45,085 bases of DNA from an uncultured Clostridia bacterium (lineage in GTDB: Bacteria; Bacillota; Clostridia; TANB77; CAG-508), in the NCBI GenBank assembly GCA_947628825.1, contig CANRBH010000007.1:1-45085 (forward strand), read 5' to 3'. The notes under the pieces were generated by a model, which made no database searches, was not told where the DNA came from, and worked only from the letters and a program-made list of their open reading frames with translations. This document shows, in pieces, positions 28,834-39,092 of the stretch (the first letter of the stretch is position 1; each line of letters starts with the position of its first letter). The translations under genes were made by a program, and so were the position numbers.

Positions 28834-28850
28834 TATTTAAAATTATACTA

Positions 28851-29057
28851 TTATGCATTTTCTAATTTTGATGAACGTAAGCATTTTGCACATACATGCA
28901 TTTTTTTATTTTCTCCATTTACTTTTATTCTTACTGTTCTTAGATTTGGTTTCCATGTTCTTGGAGCTCTTCTACTAACATGTGAACGAGCTATACTAAT
29001 TTGATTTCCATTTGCTACTGCTTTTCCACAGATATCACATTTTGCCATTTTTAGCAC
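28851..29057 (-). CDS. rpmB: 50S ribosomal protein L28
   Basis: AKCDICGKAVANGNQISIARSHVSRRAPRTWKPNLRTVRI. Confidence 0.96.
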   Translation of the reverse strand: MLKMAKCDICGKAVANGNQISIARSHVSRRAPRTWKPNLRTVRIKVNGENKKMHVCAKCLRSSKLENA

Positions 29058-29194
29058 CTCCTATGAGTTCTTTTTTATCGACTATTGTTAATCATATCAT
29101 ATATTTTACTTTTTTTCAAGTGTTTTTGTCAATTATTTTGAAATAGTTTTACAATTAAGTTATTTTTATATCTAAAATTTACTTTTTATGTGAT

Positions 29195-29458
29195 TTATCT
29201 GTAATGACTCAACTTTTCATATTTTAATTTTGTTGCCATTCCTCCTCTTATGTGTCTTTCTGCTTTATTTTCATCTAGTACTTTTCTTACATCCTCATAT
29301 AATGATGGGCTTACTTCCTTTAGTCTTTCTGATACATCTTTATGTACTGTGCTTTTGCTAACTCCAAATTTCTTTGCTGCACCTCTTACCGTATCTTTTG
29401 AATCTATTAAATACTGTGCGAGTAGAATCACACGTTTTTCAATTGAATCGTTCTTCAT
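29195..29458 (-). CDS. spoIIID: sporulation transcriptional regulator SpoIIID
   Basis: IEKRVILLAQYLIDSKDTVRGAAKKFGVSKSTVHKDVSERL...HIRGGMATKLKY. Confidence 0.96.
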   Translation of the reverse strand: MKNDSIEKRVILLAQYLIDSKDTVRGAAKKFGVSKSTVHKDVSERLKEVSPSLYEDVRKVLDENKAERHIRGGMATKLKYEKLSHYR

Positions 29459-29806
29459 GTAAAACCCCCATGTAAATTCTTTTGCTTAATTGTATTCGTC
29501 TTATTCTTACATTAGAACGATATTATTTTTATTTTAATTTCCTTTTAAGAATTTTTCAAATCATTCTCTAGTTAGCGCATCATTTTCATATTATTATTTC
29601 GTATAATCTTCAATTCCATTATTTGCTATATATTTTTGATTTTTACTTTTTAAATTTTTAATATTTATTTTTTTATATAATTTTAGATCAAAAAATAAAG
29701 CCCTAAAATTTTACATTTAAAGCTTTATATCAATTTATTTATATTCTCTATTTAATATTTTAGTAGAATATTCTACTGGCTCCAGATTTCTTTGTTGCAC
29801 ATTATT

Positions 29807-32800
29807 TTACTCAAATAAATCCAAAATATCTTCTTTTGACATTTTATTTATAAATGTTTCTTCTGTCGATAACACATCTTTTGAAAGTTTTTCTTTTCTT
29901 TCTTGCATCTTATTTATTTTTTCTTCAATAGAATTATTAGTAATAAGTTTATACACTTGAACACTATTCTTTTGTCCAATTCTGTATGCCCTATCTGTTG
30001 CTTGATTTTCACTTGATACATTCCACCATGGGTCATAATGAATTACAACATCTGCTGAAGTTAAATTAAGACCTGTTCCACCTGCTTTTAAAGAAATCAA
30101 AAATACTTTTACTAACTCACTATTGTTAAATTCGTCAACCATTTCAATTCTTTTGTTAACTGGTGTATTTCCCACTAACTTAAAGTAGTTAATATTCAAT
30201 TTGTCCAACTCTTTTTCTATTATTTCAAACATTGAAGTATAACTTGAAAATAGCAATATTTTATGACCAGATTCTATTGCATCTACTATTAAATCTAAAC
30301 ATTGTTTTAACTTTCCACTTCCACCATCATAATTATCGATAAATAAGCTTGGATGACAGCAAATCTGTCTTAATCTTGTTAGTAACATAAGAATTTTAAA
30401 CTTACTTTTTTCAAAACTATTATCACTTAATTCTTCTGCTACTTCTTTTCTAGTTTGAGCCAAATATGATAAATATATTTTTTCTTGTTCTTTTTCCATT
30501 TCATTTTTCATTACTGTTATATTTTTCTCTGGCAATTCTGTTAAGACATCCTTTTTTACTCTTCTTAAAACAAATGGACTAATTAATTTTTTAAGTCTAT
30601 TTAATGCTTCTTTGTCTTCATATTTTAAGATTGGTTCCTCAAATTTTTTCTTGAATTTGTTATAATTATATAAATATCCTGGCATTATAAAGTCAAATAT
30701 TGACCATAATTCAGCTATTGAGTTTTCTATTGGAGTACCAGTCAATGCAAATTTTATTTCACCTCTTAATGTTTTAAGTGATGTAGCATTTTGAGTTAAT
30801 GAGTTTTTTATATATTGTGCTTCATCTGCAATTATATATTTAAACTTTTTATCTTCATAATTTTCAACATCTCTTTTTAGCAAATCATATGACGTAATGA
30901 TTAAATCATAATTTTGGTAATTACTTAATTTTTTATGTCTTTCCTCAGCCGTTCCATTGATAATTAATACTTTTATCGAATCACACCATTTTTCTACTTC
31001 TGCCTTCCAGTTAAGCACCAATGTACTTGGACATACTACTATTGATGTAGTTTTATTTTTTAATTTTATCTCTGTACTTAACAATGCTATAATTTGTAAA
31101 GTTTTTCCTAGACCCATATCGTCTGCTAGAATTCCACCGAATTTATATTTTTCTAAAGTTCTTAACCATCTGTACCCTACTTTTTGATAATCTCTTAATA
31201 TTTTCTCAAAATTTTTATCAATTTCAATATTATCCGAATTTTCAGAATTTCCTATATTATCTATCAATTCTGTAAACTTTTCATTTTTTGACACACTAAT
31301 TTGTTTCTTAGAATCTACTAATTTTTCCAAATACAAGCTTCTATTTATTGGTAGATTAATTACTCCCTTTGTTACTTTACCATAGTCTATGTCAAGTGTT
31401 TCTGACATTTCTTCTAACAAATTCAAATCTTCATTATTAGCTAGATTAAGATAATCTCCACTTTTTAATTTATAATATTTTTTCTTAATACTATAATTTT
31501 TTAGAACTTCTTTTATTTCACTAATATCTATATTCATCTTTGAAATATCTAATTCTAATAATCCATTATCTATTTTTATTCCTATATTTGAAATTTTAGG
31601 TTGTCTTATTTGCTTATTTTTAAATTTATCTGTTGCTAAAACTTCAAAATCATTCATATATCCTTCAATTTTATTTAATAAAAACTCATAGATATTATCT
31701 GTATTTTTCATGATAAATTGTTTACTTTCAGGTAAAAGTTCAAATCCATCCATGAATATTCTTTTAATAACTTCTTTTTCGGCTGGCACATTTCTAACAA
31801 TATTATGTTCTTCAACATATTTTTGAAAATTATTTTCAAGTATATTAAATTCATAATCCATATAACAAAATTTTAGTTCTAGCAAAATGTTACCTTTTTC
31901 ATCAACATCTAGTAAAACTTTTGATGCTAGTTCACTTACAATTTTCACTTCTTTTGCTATTTCTTGTGGTATATCATCAGCCTTTATGCCTATTTTAGGC
32001 ATAACAAATTTACTAAATTCGTCTAATTTATCTTCTGGAATAAGTACATAATCCTCATTTTTTAATATTTCAAATAAATTCACCAGATCAATTTCTTTAT
32101 CTTTTTTATATATTTTTTTATTGTATAAAATATATATTTTTTTATCTGAAAACAATACGAGATAGTTAGAAATGTTCATTCTTAATACATATTCTTCTGA
32201 TACTTCTTCATATTCATCAAAAAAATAATAACCAAATGTTGTTTTTACTTTTTCTTTTTTAATATTACATGTGATTTTTAAATCTTCATCTGTGATTTCG
32301 CACAATTCAATTCCTTGTTCATTACTATCTTCATAACAATGGAATTGTACATTTGGATCTGGAAGCATATTAAAAAATTCATCTATTTTTTTACCTTTTA
32401 TATGCATTTCTTTTCCTATTTCTGTTGACATATTATATCTATTAAAGTCATCATAATACTCGAACATTTCCGCATATTCAATAATATAATCAAACAGCCA
32501 TCTTGAATCTTCATTGAAGTTTTCCCTTTTGGGAATAAATCTTAATTGCTTTCCATAATATATTTCTGTTTCATTTTTATATGCTTCGTATAGACTACTA
32601 ATACTATTTAAAATATACATACGAGTTTCGCCTATTTTAAATTTTATGGTTAGAGTTTCGTGATTATATAGTTCTAATACAAACTCCAATTTTACATTAG
32701 TCGCAAGTTTCGATGTTTTTTCTTTTTCCATTGTTTGTGTTTGATTATATAATTCTAATAAATCAAGTTTATCTGAATCTCCTATAAACTCATTATCATT

Positions 32801-33271
32801 TTTATACAAGTCTATCATTTGTAGCCCATTATAATATTTTTGTTGATATTCTTGTCTTTTTCTCTCTTCTTCTTCTCTCTTTCTAATTTTTTCTAATCTT
32901 TCTTTTTCTTCTTTTCTCCTTTTGATTTCCATTTTTCTTCTTCCCAATGGTGTACTAGCATAATGTGGCTCTATTACTTCCATAGATGTAGCTATTATAT
33001 GTTTACACAAATTTCCATTATAATAATCTTCGCATGTACATGTGCATTTGTTAATCATATTTCCACTTATTTCCAAGTTTGTAGTATACGTATCATAGTT
33101 TCCTTCAACAGTTGCTTCTATGGAATAATTTTTTTCGTCAATTTTGTTTACATTTTGCACTTCAACTTGTTCATTGTTGTATATAGCTTTTCCTCTTCTG
33201 TATCTATTTGAATCATATTTTCTACTAAAATTAAGTGTTTCAAAATTCAAATCTATTACATCGATTATCAT
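29807..33271 (-). CDS. SNF2-family DEAD/DEAH helicase with N-terminal SWIM zinc finger
   Basis: CTCEDYYNGNLCKHI SWIM; GGILADDMGLGKTLQ; ADEAQ; LISLKAGGTGLNLTSAD; ATDRAYRIGQ. Confidence 0.93.
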   Translation of the reverse strand: MIIDVIDLNFETLNFSRKYDSNRYRRGKAIYNNEQVEVQNVNKIDEKNYSIEATVEGNYDTYTTNLEISGNMINKCTCTCEDYYNGNLCKHIIATSMEVIEPHYASTPLGRRKMEIKRRKEEKERLEKIRKREEEERKRQEYQQKYYNGLQMIDLYKNDNEFIGDSDKLDLLELYNQTQTMEKEKTSKLATNVKLEFVLELYNHETLTIKFKIGETRMYILNSISSLYEAYKNETEIYYGKQLRFIPKRENFNEDSRWLFDYIIEYAEMFEYYDDFNRYNMSTEIGKEMHIKGKKIDEFFNMLPDPNVQFHCYEDSNEQGIELCEITDEDLKITCNIKKEKVKTTFGYYFFDEYEEVSEEYVLRMNISNYLVLFSDKKIYILYNKKIYKKDKEIDLVNLFEILKNEDYVLIPEDKLDEFSKFVMPKIGIKADDIPQEIAKEVKIVSELASKVLLDVDEKGNILLELKFCYMDYEFNILENNFQKYVEEHNIVRNVPAEKEVIKRIFMDGFELLPESKQFIMKNTDNIYEFLLNKIEGYMNDFEVLATDKFKNKQIRQPKISNIGIKIDNGLLELDISKMNIDISEIKEVLKNYSIKKKYYKLKSGDYLNLANNEDLNLLEEMSETLDIDYGKVTKGVINLPINRSLYLEKLVDSKKQISVSKNEKFTELIDNIGNSENSDNIEIDKNFEKILRDYQKVGYRWLRTLEKYKFGGILADDMGLGKTLQIIALLSTEIKLKNKTTSIVVCPSTLVLNWKAEVEKWCDSIKVLIINGTAEERHKKLSNYQNYDLIITSYDLLKRDVENYEDKKFKYIIADEAQYIKNSLTQNATSLKTLRGEIKFALTGTPIENSIAELWSIFDFIMPGYLYNYNKFKKKFEEPILKYEDKEALNRLKKLISPFVLRRVKKDVLTELPEKNITVMKNEMEKEQEKIYLSYLAQTRKEVAEELSDNSFEKSKFKILMLLTRLRQICCHPSLFIDNYDGGSGKLKQCLDLIVDAIESGHKILLFSSYTSMFEIIEKELDKLNINYFKLVGNTPVNKRIEMVDEFNNSELVKVFLISLKAGGTGLNLTSADVVIHYDPWWNVSSENQATDRAYRIGQKNSVQVYKLITNNSIEEKINKMQERKEKLSKDVLSTEETFINKMSKEDILDLFE

Positions 33272-33456
33272 ATTTTATTAGCTCCTTCATTGCTATATTT
33301 TAATTTAAAAGCATCTTTTGTATAATTTATTTTTTTTAATTAAAAATGCTGCATAAGGTAGTGTATTATATTATTATCATAAATTTTAGGAATGGTCAAT
33401 GTTTTTGCCATTTTATGGACTTTTTTAATTGTGGTTTGTGCCACTTATTGTATTAT

Positions 33457-33678
33457 TTATTCTTCTTGTAATGTTATATTAATATCATATTCACGAGTTA
33501 TTTCACTTAATATTGCACTAAATCCATTTCTTATTCCTTCATCATAATTGTTATTTCTTAAATATGGTACTGTTACAACTACTATTTGAGCCCCTTTTTT
33601 TTGTTGTAATTCAACATTAGTAACCTCCTGACTTTCTTCTGTTTTTTGGAAATATTCTTTTGCTTCATATCCAAACAT
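33457..33678 (-). CDS. small hypothetical protein
   Basis: 73 aa ORF; no family recognised. Confidence 0.4.
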   Translation of the reverse strand: MFGYEAKEYFQKTEESQEVTNVELQQKKGAQIVVVTVPYLRNNNYDEGIRNGFSAILSEITREYDINITLQEE

Positions 33679-33846
33679 GTTTGCTATAATTTTTATACTT
33701 TTTTCACTTTTGTCCTTTACAATAAATTTTCATTTTTCTAATATTTTCATAATACTATAAATTATTTTTTTTTACAATATATTTTCACATTTTTAATGTA
33801 TAAAAATTACATATTTAGGAAATATTATTTTTAGGTGGTGATAAAA

Positions 33847-34020
33847 ATGACAAGTAAAGAACTTTTATATGTTGAAGATGCTTTAGGACATGAAAAATTT
33901 ATGAAATCATGTTCTGTAAAAACATCTGCTAAGTTACAAGATGTAGCTTTATCTTCTTATATGGGAGAATTAGAAAAAAAGCATGCAGAGTTATATGACA
34001 AGTTTTTAAAATTATTATAA
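33847..34020 (+). CDS. small spore-coat-associated protein (CotF-partner type)
   Basis: MTSKELLYVEDALGHEKFMKSCSVKTSAKLQDVALSSYMGELEKKHAELYDKFLKLL, directly upstream of a CotF-like gene. Confidence 0.6.
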   Translation: MTSKELLYVEDALGHEKFMKSCSVKTSAKLQDVALSSYMGELEKKHAELYDKFLKLL

Positions 34021-34030
34021 GGAGGTCTTT

Positions 34031-34279
34031 ATGGAAGACAGAGATTTAATGGAAAATGAATTGCTTTTATTAAAGGGTGTATGTGACCTATACATGCATG
34101 GAACACTTGAATCAACAACAGCTGAAGTTCATGAAGCATTTCAATGTGCTTTAGAAGAATCATTAAATATACAAAATAAAATTTATAATTTAATGTCTGA
34201 AAAGGGTTGGTATAAAACAGAAGAAGCTGAACAAGCTAAAATAGATCAAACTAAACAAAAATTTTCAAATGCTCAATAA
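34031..34279 (+). CDS. spore coat protein, CotF-like
   Basis: LLLLKGVCDLYMHGTLESTTAEVHEAFQCALEESLNIQNKIYNLMSEKGWY. Confidence 0.85.
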   Translation: MEDRDLMENELLLLKGVCDLYMHGTLESTTAEVHEAFQCALEESLNIQNKIYNLMSEKGWYKTEEAEQAKIDQTKQKFSNAQ

Positions 34280-34327
34280 GAAAAAATTGATTAAGTGTTA
34301 TAATTTGCACATAATACCAAAAAAGTT

Positions 34328-34367
34328 TCCTAAAAGTTTACATTCAGTTTACTTTTAGGAGATTTTT
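34328..34367 (+). terminator. terminator after the cotF-like gene
   Basis: TCCTAAAAGT-N13-ACTTTTAGGA-gaTTTTTT. Confidence 0.8.
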
Positions 34368-34387
34368 TATTTTTTTTGCTTTTTTCG

Positions 34388-34416
34388 TTGTATTCTAAAA
34401 AATCAAATGGTATAAT
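34388..34416 (+). promoter_or_regulatory. promoter of the PIN-PhoH gene
   Basis: TTGTAT-N17-TATAAT; downstream dyad TGTCAC (34437-34442)/GTGACA (34455-34460). Confidence 0.65.
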
Positions 34417-34482
34417 GCGTTTATCAAAATTATTTGTGTCACAAGAGATTTCAAGTGACATAAAAAAGGAGTTGTTTACTAT

Positions 34483-35847
34483 ATGACAAACAGAACCATC
34501 TACGTTGCCCTCGAGGGAGCTTTGCTCTCTGTGCCTAAAGCTTATCTTAAAATTGGTAAAAAAGGAGATGTTATTGTTGTACCAATTTCCGTGGTGAACA
34601 ATCTTTATCACTTTACCGGTGTTAAAAAAGTTTTTGCATGTGAAATTTGTGACTATCTTTCTCGTGCAAAATTAGATAAAGAATTTGAGCAAGAGAATGG
34701 AACTTTTATCCGTATAATGAACCCTGATTCTTTTATCCCTGATAGTTTCAAAGTTTCTTCGACTTCCATTGTTTCTGAGAATAAACAGAAGATCCTTGAG
34801 CTTTGCAAACGGCTTCCTGAAATCTACAAAGACAGTAATGTAGTTTTGCTTTCTCAAAATCCGGTTTCGCTTTTGTATGCTTCCAACATGGGTATCCAAA
34901 CTCAAGCAATTTCTGATAAAATTTTCCCACGTTTAAGAGATCGTTATACTGGCATTTCTGATTTGGATGTTTCTCTTGAGTTGTTTAATGAATTTACCGA
35001 ACAAGGAAAAGTTAAGTCTCCTCAGGAATTTCATCCTAACGAATTTGTTTGTATCCACGATCCTGTTGGTGGAAGCAAGATTTCTCATTACTCCAATGGA
35101 TATTTGGAAGATCTTCATTTCCAGCTTGCGAAAAACTTTACACCTCGAAACATAGAGCAAACTGTACTCACAGAATGCTTGTATGCTCCGCCCTCTGTTG
35201 CTCCTTTGGTAATTGTTTCTGGTGTTGCCGGAACTGGTAAAACTTTCACTACTGTTCATGTAGCTATGAACCAAATGCAAAACAATGGTCTTTATGCTCA
35301 CGATTATCAAAAGCTTATCATTTCGACACCTGCCGTAACAGATATTGGTGAAAGTCTTGGCTATCTTCCTGGTGACATTATTGAAAAGTTCAGGCCATAC
35401 CTTGGTGGTGTGATCGATGCCTTGATAAAAATTATCAATGAGAAAAACAAAAAAGAGTGTGGTGGAGGTTTCGGTCGCAAAAAGGAAGATTCGCATGCGA
35501 AGGAAAAACTCTTGAGTTATCTTGATTTTGGTCTTATCGAAATTCAACCTCTCGGATTCCTTGCTGGACACAGTTTTGAGAACTGCTTTGTCATTGTTGA
35601 TGAGGCACAAAACATCGATCCTAACTTCTTTATCAATATCGTAACTAGAATGTCCAAAGGCTCTAAGCTTGTTATCTTGGGAGATCCTTATCAAGTTAAA
35701 GCCCCAGAACTTTCTAGAAAAATTAACGGTATTATCTATATGATGGAAGTTTGGAAAGATGAGCCTCTTGCTTGGCAAATTCAGATGAATTCTCAAAAAT
35801 CTGTTAGAAGTGAACTCTGCCAGCGCGCAATCGAACTTATGTCTTAA
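34483..35847 (+). CDS. PhoH-family ATPase with N-terminal PIN-like domain (PhoH2 type)
   Basis: VIVSGVAGTGKTFTTVH Walker A, CFVIVDEAQN Walker B, KLVILGDPYQV; N-terminal PIN-like segment. Confidence 0.88.
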   Translation: MTNRTIYVALEGALLSVPKAYLKIGKKGDVIVVPISVVNNLYHFTGVKKVFACEICDYLSRAKLDKEFEQENGTFIRIMNPDSFIPDSFKVSSTSIVSENKQKILELCKRLPEIYKDSNVVLLSQNPVSLLYASNMGIQTQAISDKIFPRLRDRYTGISDLDVSLELFNEFTEQGKVKSPQEFHPNEFVCIHDPVGGSKISHYSNGYLEDLHFQLAKNFTPRNIEQTVLTECLYAPPSVAPLVIVSGVAGTGKTFTTVHVAMNQMQNNGLYAHDYQKLIISTPAVTDIGESLGYLPGDIIEKFRPYLGGVIDALIKIINEKNKKECGGGFGRKKEDSHAKEKLLSYLDFGLIEIQPLGFLAGHSFENCFVIVDEAQNIDPNFFINIVTRMSKGSKLVILGDPYQVKAPELSRKINGIIYMMEVWKDEPLAWQIQMNSQKSVRSELCQRAIELMS

Positions 35848-35856
35848 AACAACTTT

Positions 35857-35891
35857 ACCCCGCACAAGTTTTCTTGTGCGGGGGTCTTTTT
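35857..35891 (+). terminator. strong intrinsic terminator after phoH
   Basis: ACCCCGCACAAG-TTTT-CTTGTGCGGGGT-cTTTTTT. Confidence 0.93.
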
Positions 35892-36022
35892 TCTTTTGTT
35901 TCATTTTAATTTTATATCTTTATTTTTATTATATTTTCATTATATTTTTATTTATTCGCTTTTTTACTGTCCTTTTACTTTTCTATTCATTTTATTTTCT
36001 ACTTTATTTTTTCTTTTTTGCT

Positions 36023-36637
36023 TTATTTTTTTTCTATACCATTTTTATTTTCTTTATGCTTATTAGACTTATTTGATTTTCTTTTTTGTACAGAAAAACC
36101 AAATTTACCAATCTTTTTTCCTAGCTCATAATATCCACCATTTGCATATGCAATTAAATCACATTTAGATATATCAAAAGCTCCGTTTTCATCAATATAC
36201 TTTTCATCTACATCAACAGATAAAACTTTTGCAACAAACATAGTATGGCTTCCTAAGTTTATCACATCTACTACTTTGCATTCAATAGAGACAGGGCTTT
36301 CTTTGATAAGTGGGCATTTTATAAATTCCGCTTCTTGCTTAGTTAAATGCATTTCTTTAAATTTATCTACTTTAGAACCTGTTCTTACACCACACCAGTC
36401 TGTAGCTTTTGCTAATCTCCTTGTAGTTAAATTTATCGCAAACTCTTTTGTTTCTTTAATTATATTATAAGAGTATCTACTAGGTCTTACTGAAATGTAT
36501 ACCATAGCTGGGTCACTATTTATAATTCCAGTCCAAGCAACGGTAATAATATTAGATTTTTCCATATTTCCACAGCTTACCATCACAGCTGGAATTGGAT
36601 ACTCAAACGTTCCCGGTTTCCATACAACCTTGTTCAT
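36023..36637 (-). CDS. flavin reductase family protein (FMN-binding split barrel)
   Basis: NIITVAWTGIINSDPAMVYISVRPSRYSYNIIKETKEFAINL; DWCGVRTGSKVDKF. Confidence 0.88.
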   Translation of the reverse strand: MNKVVWKPGTFEYPIPAVMVSCGNMEKSNIITVAWTGIINSDPAMVYISVRPSRYSYNIIKETKEFAINLTTRRLAKATDWCGVRTGSKVDKFKEMHLTKQEAEFIKCPLIKESPVSIECKVVDVINLGSHTMFVAKVLSVDVDEKYIDENGAFDISKCDLIAYANGGYYELGKKIGKFGFSVQKRKSNKSNKHKENKNGIEKK

Positions 36638-36705
36638 TTAATTCTACTCCTTTTTTATAACTTTTTTAATTATGCTTTTATTCCTATATTGTCTAGAATA
36701 AATCT

Positions 36706-38685
36706 CTATATCCCTTCAAAAATATTTTTAACTTTTTTTACAACATAATGACTTCCACCAAGATTTTTTGCATTTTGAACCATACTTACTATAAGATGTC
36801 CATTTTCATCAAAGCTATTAAACCAACCTATCTCTTCTCCATCATTATCCTCTTGTGACTGTTTTATTTCTGCAGTGCCTGTTTTACCAGCTATAACTTT
36901 TCCTTCAATCTTACAGTCCTTGGCAGTTCCTTTTTCCACTACTTGAATTAAATCTTGTTTTAGTATATCTACTACTCTACTAGATATTGCTCCTTCTTTG
37001 TATATTTTTGTAGCATTATTTCCATCTTTATTTAATTCTAATTCAATGTATGGTAGCATCATATTTCCACCATTAGCAATAGCAGAATATATGCTTGCCA
37101 TATGTATTGGATTTACTAATATTTCACTTTGTCCATATCCTGAATTTGCAATAGCTGCTTCACTATCCATACTTCCATAAGTAGATGCTGTTACATCTTG
37201 TATAAAATTTAGTTTCTGATTAAATCCTAATTTATCTAGTTCTGATTGTAATGTAGATTTTCCTATTTTAAGAGCCGCTTTTGCAAAATATATATTATCA
37301 GAATATACTAAAGCATTTTCTAAATTAGCATCTCCAGAATAAGTTTCTAGTGTTGTTATATACAAATTTTTCCATGAACTATCTTTTTGCCATTTAGTTC
37401 CGCTTTTTCCAAAGTCCTCTGTTGCTGTAAAACTATTTGTCATAAGTCCTATTGCTCCAACTACTGGTTTAAATGATGAACCTGGCGCATAAGTACCTAA
37501 GTATCTGTTGTACATTAAATTTCTTTCATCTGACTGTAGTGCATTCCACTCTGCATCTGTAATTCCTAAGCTAAATTTATTTGCATCATAGCTTGGAGTG
37601 CTTACTAATGCTAATAATTCTCCAGTATTATAATTTAAAACAACTGATGCTCCCAAATCATCTTTAAATTGTTCATATACTTTATTTTGAATATTTACAT
37701 CTATTGTTAATTTAATATCTTCTCCGTTTTTTACCTCCTTCTTTTGTACAGTTTTTACTTTATTACCATTTTCATCTACTATGTATATTTCTACTCCATC
37801 TTCTCCTTTAAGTCTATCATTATATGCATATTCTAAGCCTGATTTTCCCTCTTTTTCTTGTATATATCCTGTTAAAATAGATGTAGCTTCTTTATACGGA
37901 TAAACCCTTGTATTATAATCAGATATCATTACTCCTTTTATAGATAAAAGTTCGTTTTTTAAATTTTGTTCTTCTCTTGATATATTTCTCAATGGCACAA
38001 ACGTATCATCTTTAACATAAGAGGCTTTTAATGAGTTTTGTATTGTTTCTGTTGAAATTCCTAACAAACTTGCTAGTTTATTTAGATCTGTAGTTTCATT
38101 CATTTTACCCGGAACTAACCCTACTTGATATGCTGTTCCATCTTTCGCTATCGCCATACCATTTCTGTCATATATAGTTCCTCTTGAGTGTGTTAATGTT
38201 GATACTCTTACTTTTTGATTATCCTTTAGGTCTGGAAATATTAAAGAAGAATTCCAAACTATTTTATACTTTCCATCTACTTGTTTCATACTTGCTGTAT
38301 TTAAAAAGCTTTCATTACCAGCTAAGGTATTCATAGTATTAGTATAGGTTATTTTTACTATTCCTTTTTCTTCTTCATTACTTGTATTAGTTGCAATTGT
38401 TATTGATATATCTTTTGCTTCAATTCCTTCATATATGTTTTTTATTCTTGTTACAAAATCCTCTTTTGGCATATCAGTTTCAACTAAGTCGTACATAGCT
38501 TCATAATTTTTATCTGAAAGATAAGAAAAATATTCCTTTAACGCAAGTGATGGTTCTGTTCTATTTGTATACAAAAATATTCCTAATGCAACAACTATAA
38601 TTATTATTAAAAAAATAATTATAGATTTTAATTTTGATTTCTTTTCTTTTTTATTTGGATTATTTTTAACTTTTTTTCTACTCAT
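36706..38685 (-). CDS. penicillin-binding protein, MecA_N (NTF2-like) + transpeptidase
   Basis: N-terminal TM; SRGTIYDRNGMAIA; GSSFKPV (SxxK), YSDN (SxN), GKTGTAE (KTG). Confidence 0.92.
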   Translation of the reverse strand: MSRKKVKNNPNKKEKKSKLKSIIIFLIIIIVVALGIFLYTNRTEPSLALKEYFSYLSDKNYEAMYDLVETDMPKEDFVTRIKNIYEGIEAKDISITIATNTSNEEEKGIVKITYTNTMNTLAGNESFLNTASMKQVDGKYKIVWNSSLIFPDLKDNQKVRVSTLTHSRGTIYDRNGMAIAKDGTAYQVGLVPGKMNETTDLNKLASLLGISTETIQNSLKASYVKDDTFVPLRNISREEQNLKNELLSIKGVMISDYNTRVYPYKEATSILTGYIQEKEGKSGLEYAYNDRLKGEDGVEIYIVDENGNKVKTVQKKEVKNGEDIKLTIDVNIQNKVYEQFKDDLGASVVLNYNTGELLALVSTPSYDANKFSLGITDAEWNALQSDERNLMYNRYLGTYAPGSSFKPVVGAIGLMTNSFTATEDFGKSGTKWQKDSSWKNLYITTLETYSGDANLENALVYSDNIYFAKAALKIGKSTLQSELDKLGFNQKLNFIQDVTASTYGSMDSEAAIANSGYGQSEILVNPIHMASIYSAIANGGNMMLPYIELELNKDGNNATKIYKEGAISSRVVDILKQDLIQVVEKGTAKDCKIEGKVIAGKTGTAEIKQSQEDNDGEEIGWFNSFDENGHLIVSMVQNAKNLGGSHYVVKKVKNIFEGI

Positions 38686-38723
38686 AATATCTCCTTAAAA
38701 TACCAGGAGGCGATGTCCTGGTA

Positions 38724-39068
38724 TTATTGGTAACTCTCAATTTTATATTTTAGATATCCATATTCTTTCTTCATGTTATCTATGTCTTTGTCTAAAGAAT
38801 GTATATCATCATTTAGGATTAGTTTTATCTTTTCTAAATATTCTTCTGGGATGCTGTATGGTGATGTTTTTCCATTTATTAAATCCTGATAAAGTTTAAT
38901 TATTCTTTCTTTTTCTTTTGCATACTTTTCCTCTTCTAATTGTTTATTTTTAAGTTTCTCATTATTTACTTCATTTAACACTTCATATTTTTTGAAAAAT
39001 ATCTTTCTAAAAAACCTTTTTATTTTTTCAAAAAAACTATCTTTCCTAACAATTAAATCATTACTCAT
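38724..39068 (-). CDS. hypothetical protein with coiled-coil
   Basis: MSNDLIVRKDSFFEKIKRFFRKIFFKKYEVLNE...; start refined to ATG 39068. Confidence 0.6.
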   Translation of the reverse strand: MSNDLIVRKDSFFEKIKRFFRKIFFKKYEVLNEVNNEKLKNKQLEEEKYAKEKERIIKLYQDLINGKTSPYSIPEEYLEKIKLILNDDIHSLDKDIDNMKKEYGYLKYKIESYQ

Positions 39069-39092
39069 TAGTGTCTCCTTCAATATAATCAA

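Noticed and set aside
34483-34930. Short ORFs on the opposite strand near the phoH start
   Set aside because: All lie within the PIN-PhoH coding region and lack initiation signals.
34933-35904. 323-aa antisense ORF opposite phoH
   Set aside because: Fully overlaps the well-supported PIN-PhoH gene, includes the terminator hairpin, and has a Cys/Lys/Phe-rich translation typical of an antisense artefact.
35900-36070. T-rich tract as a repeat array or CRISPR leader
   Set aside because: Only low-complexity AT-rich sequence; no repeat-spacer structure. No CRISPR array, tRNA or rRNA was recognised anywhere in the window.
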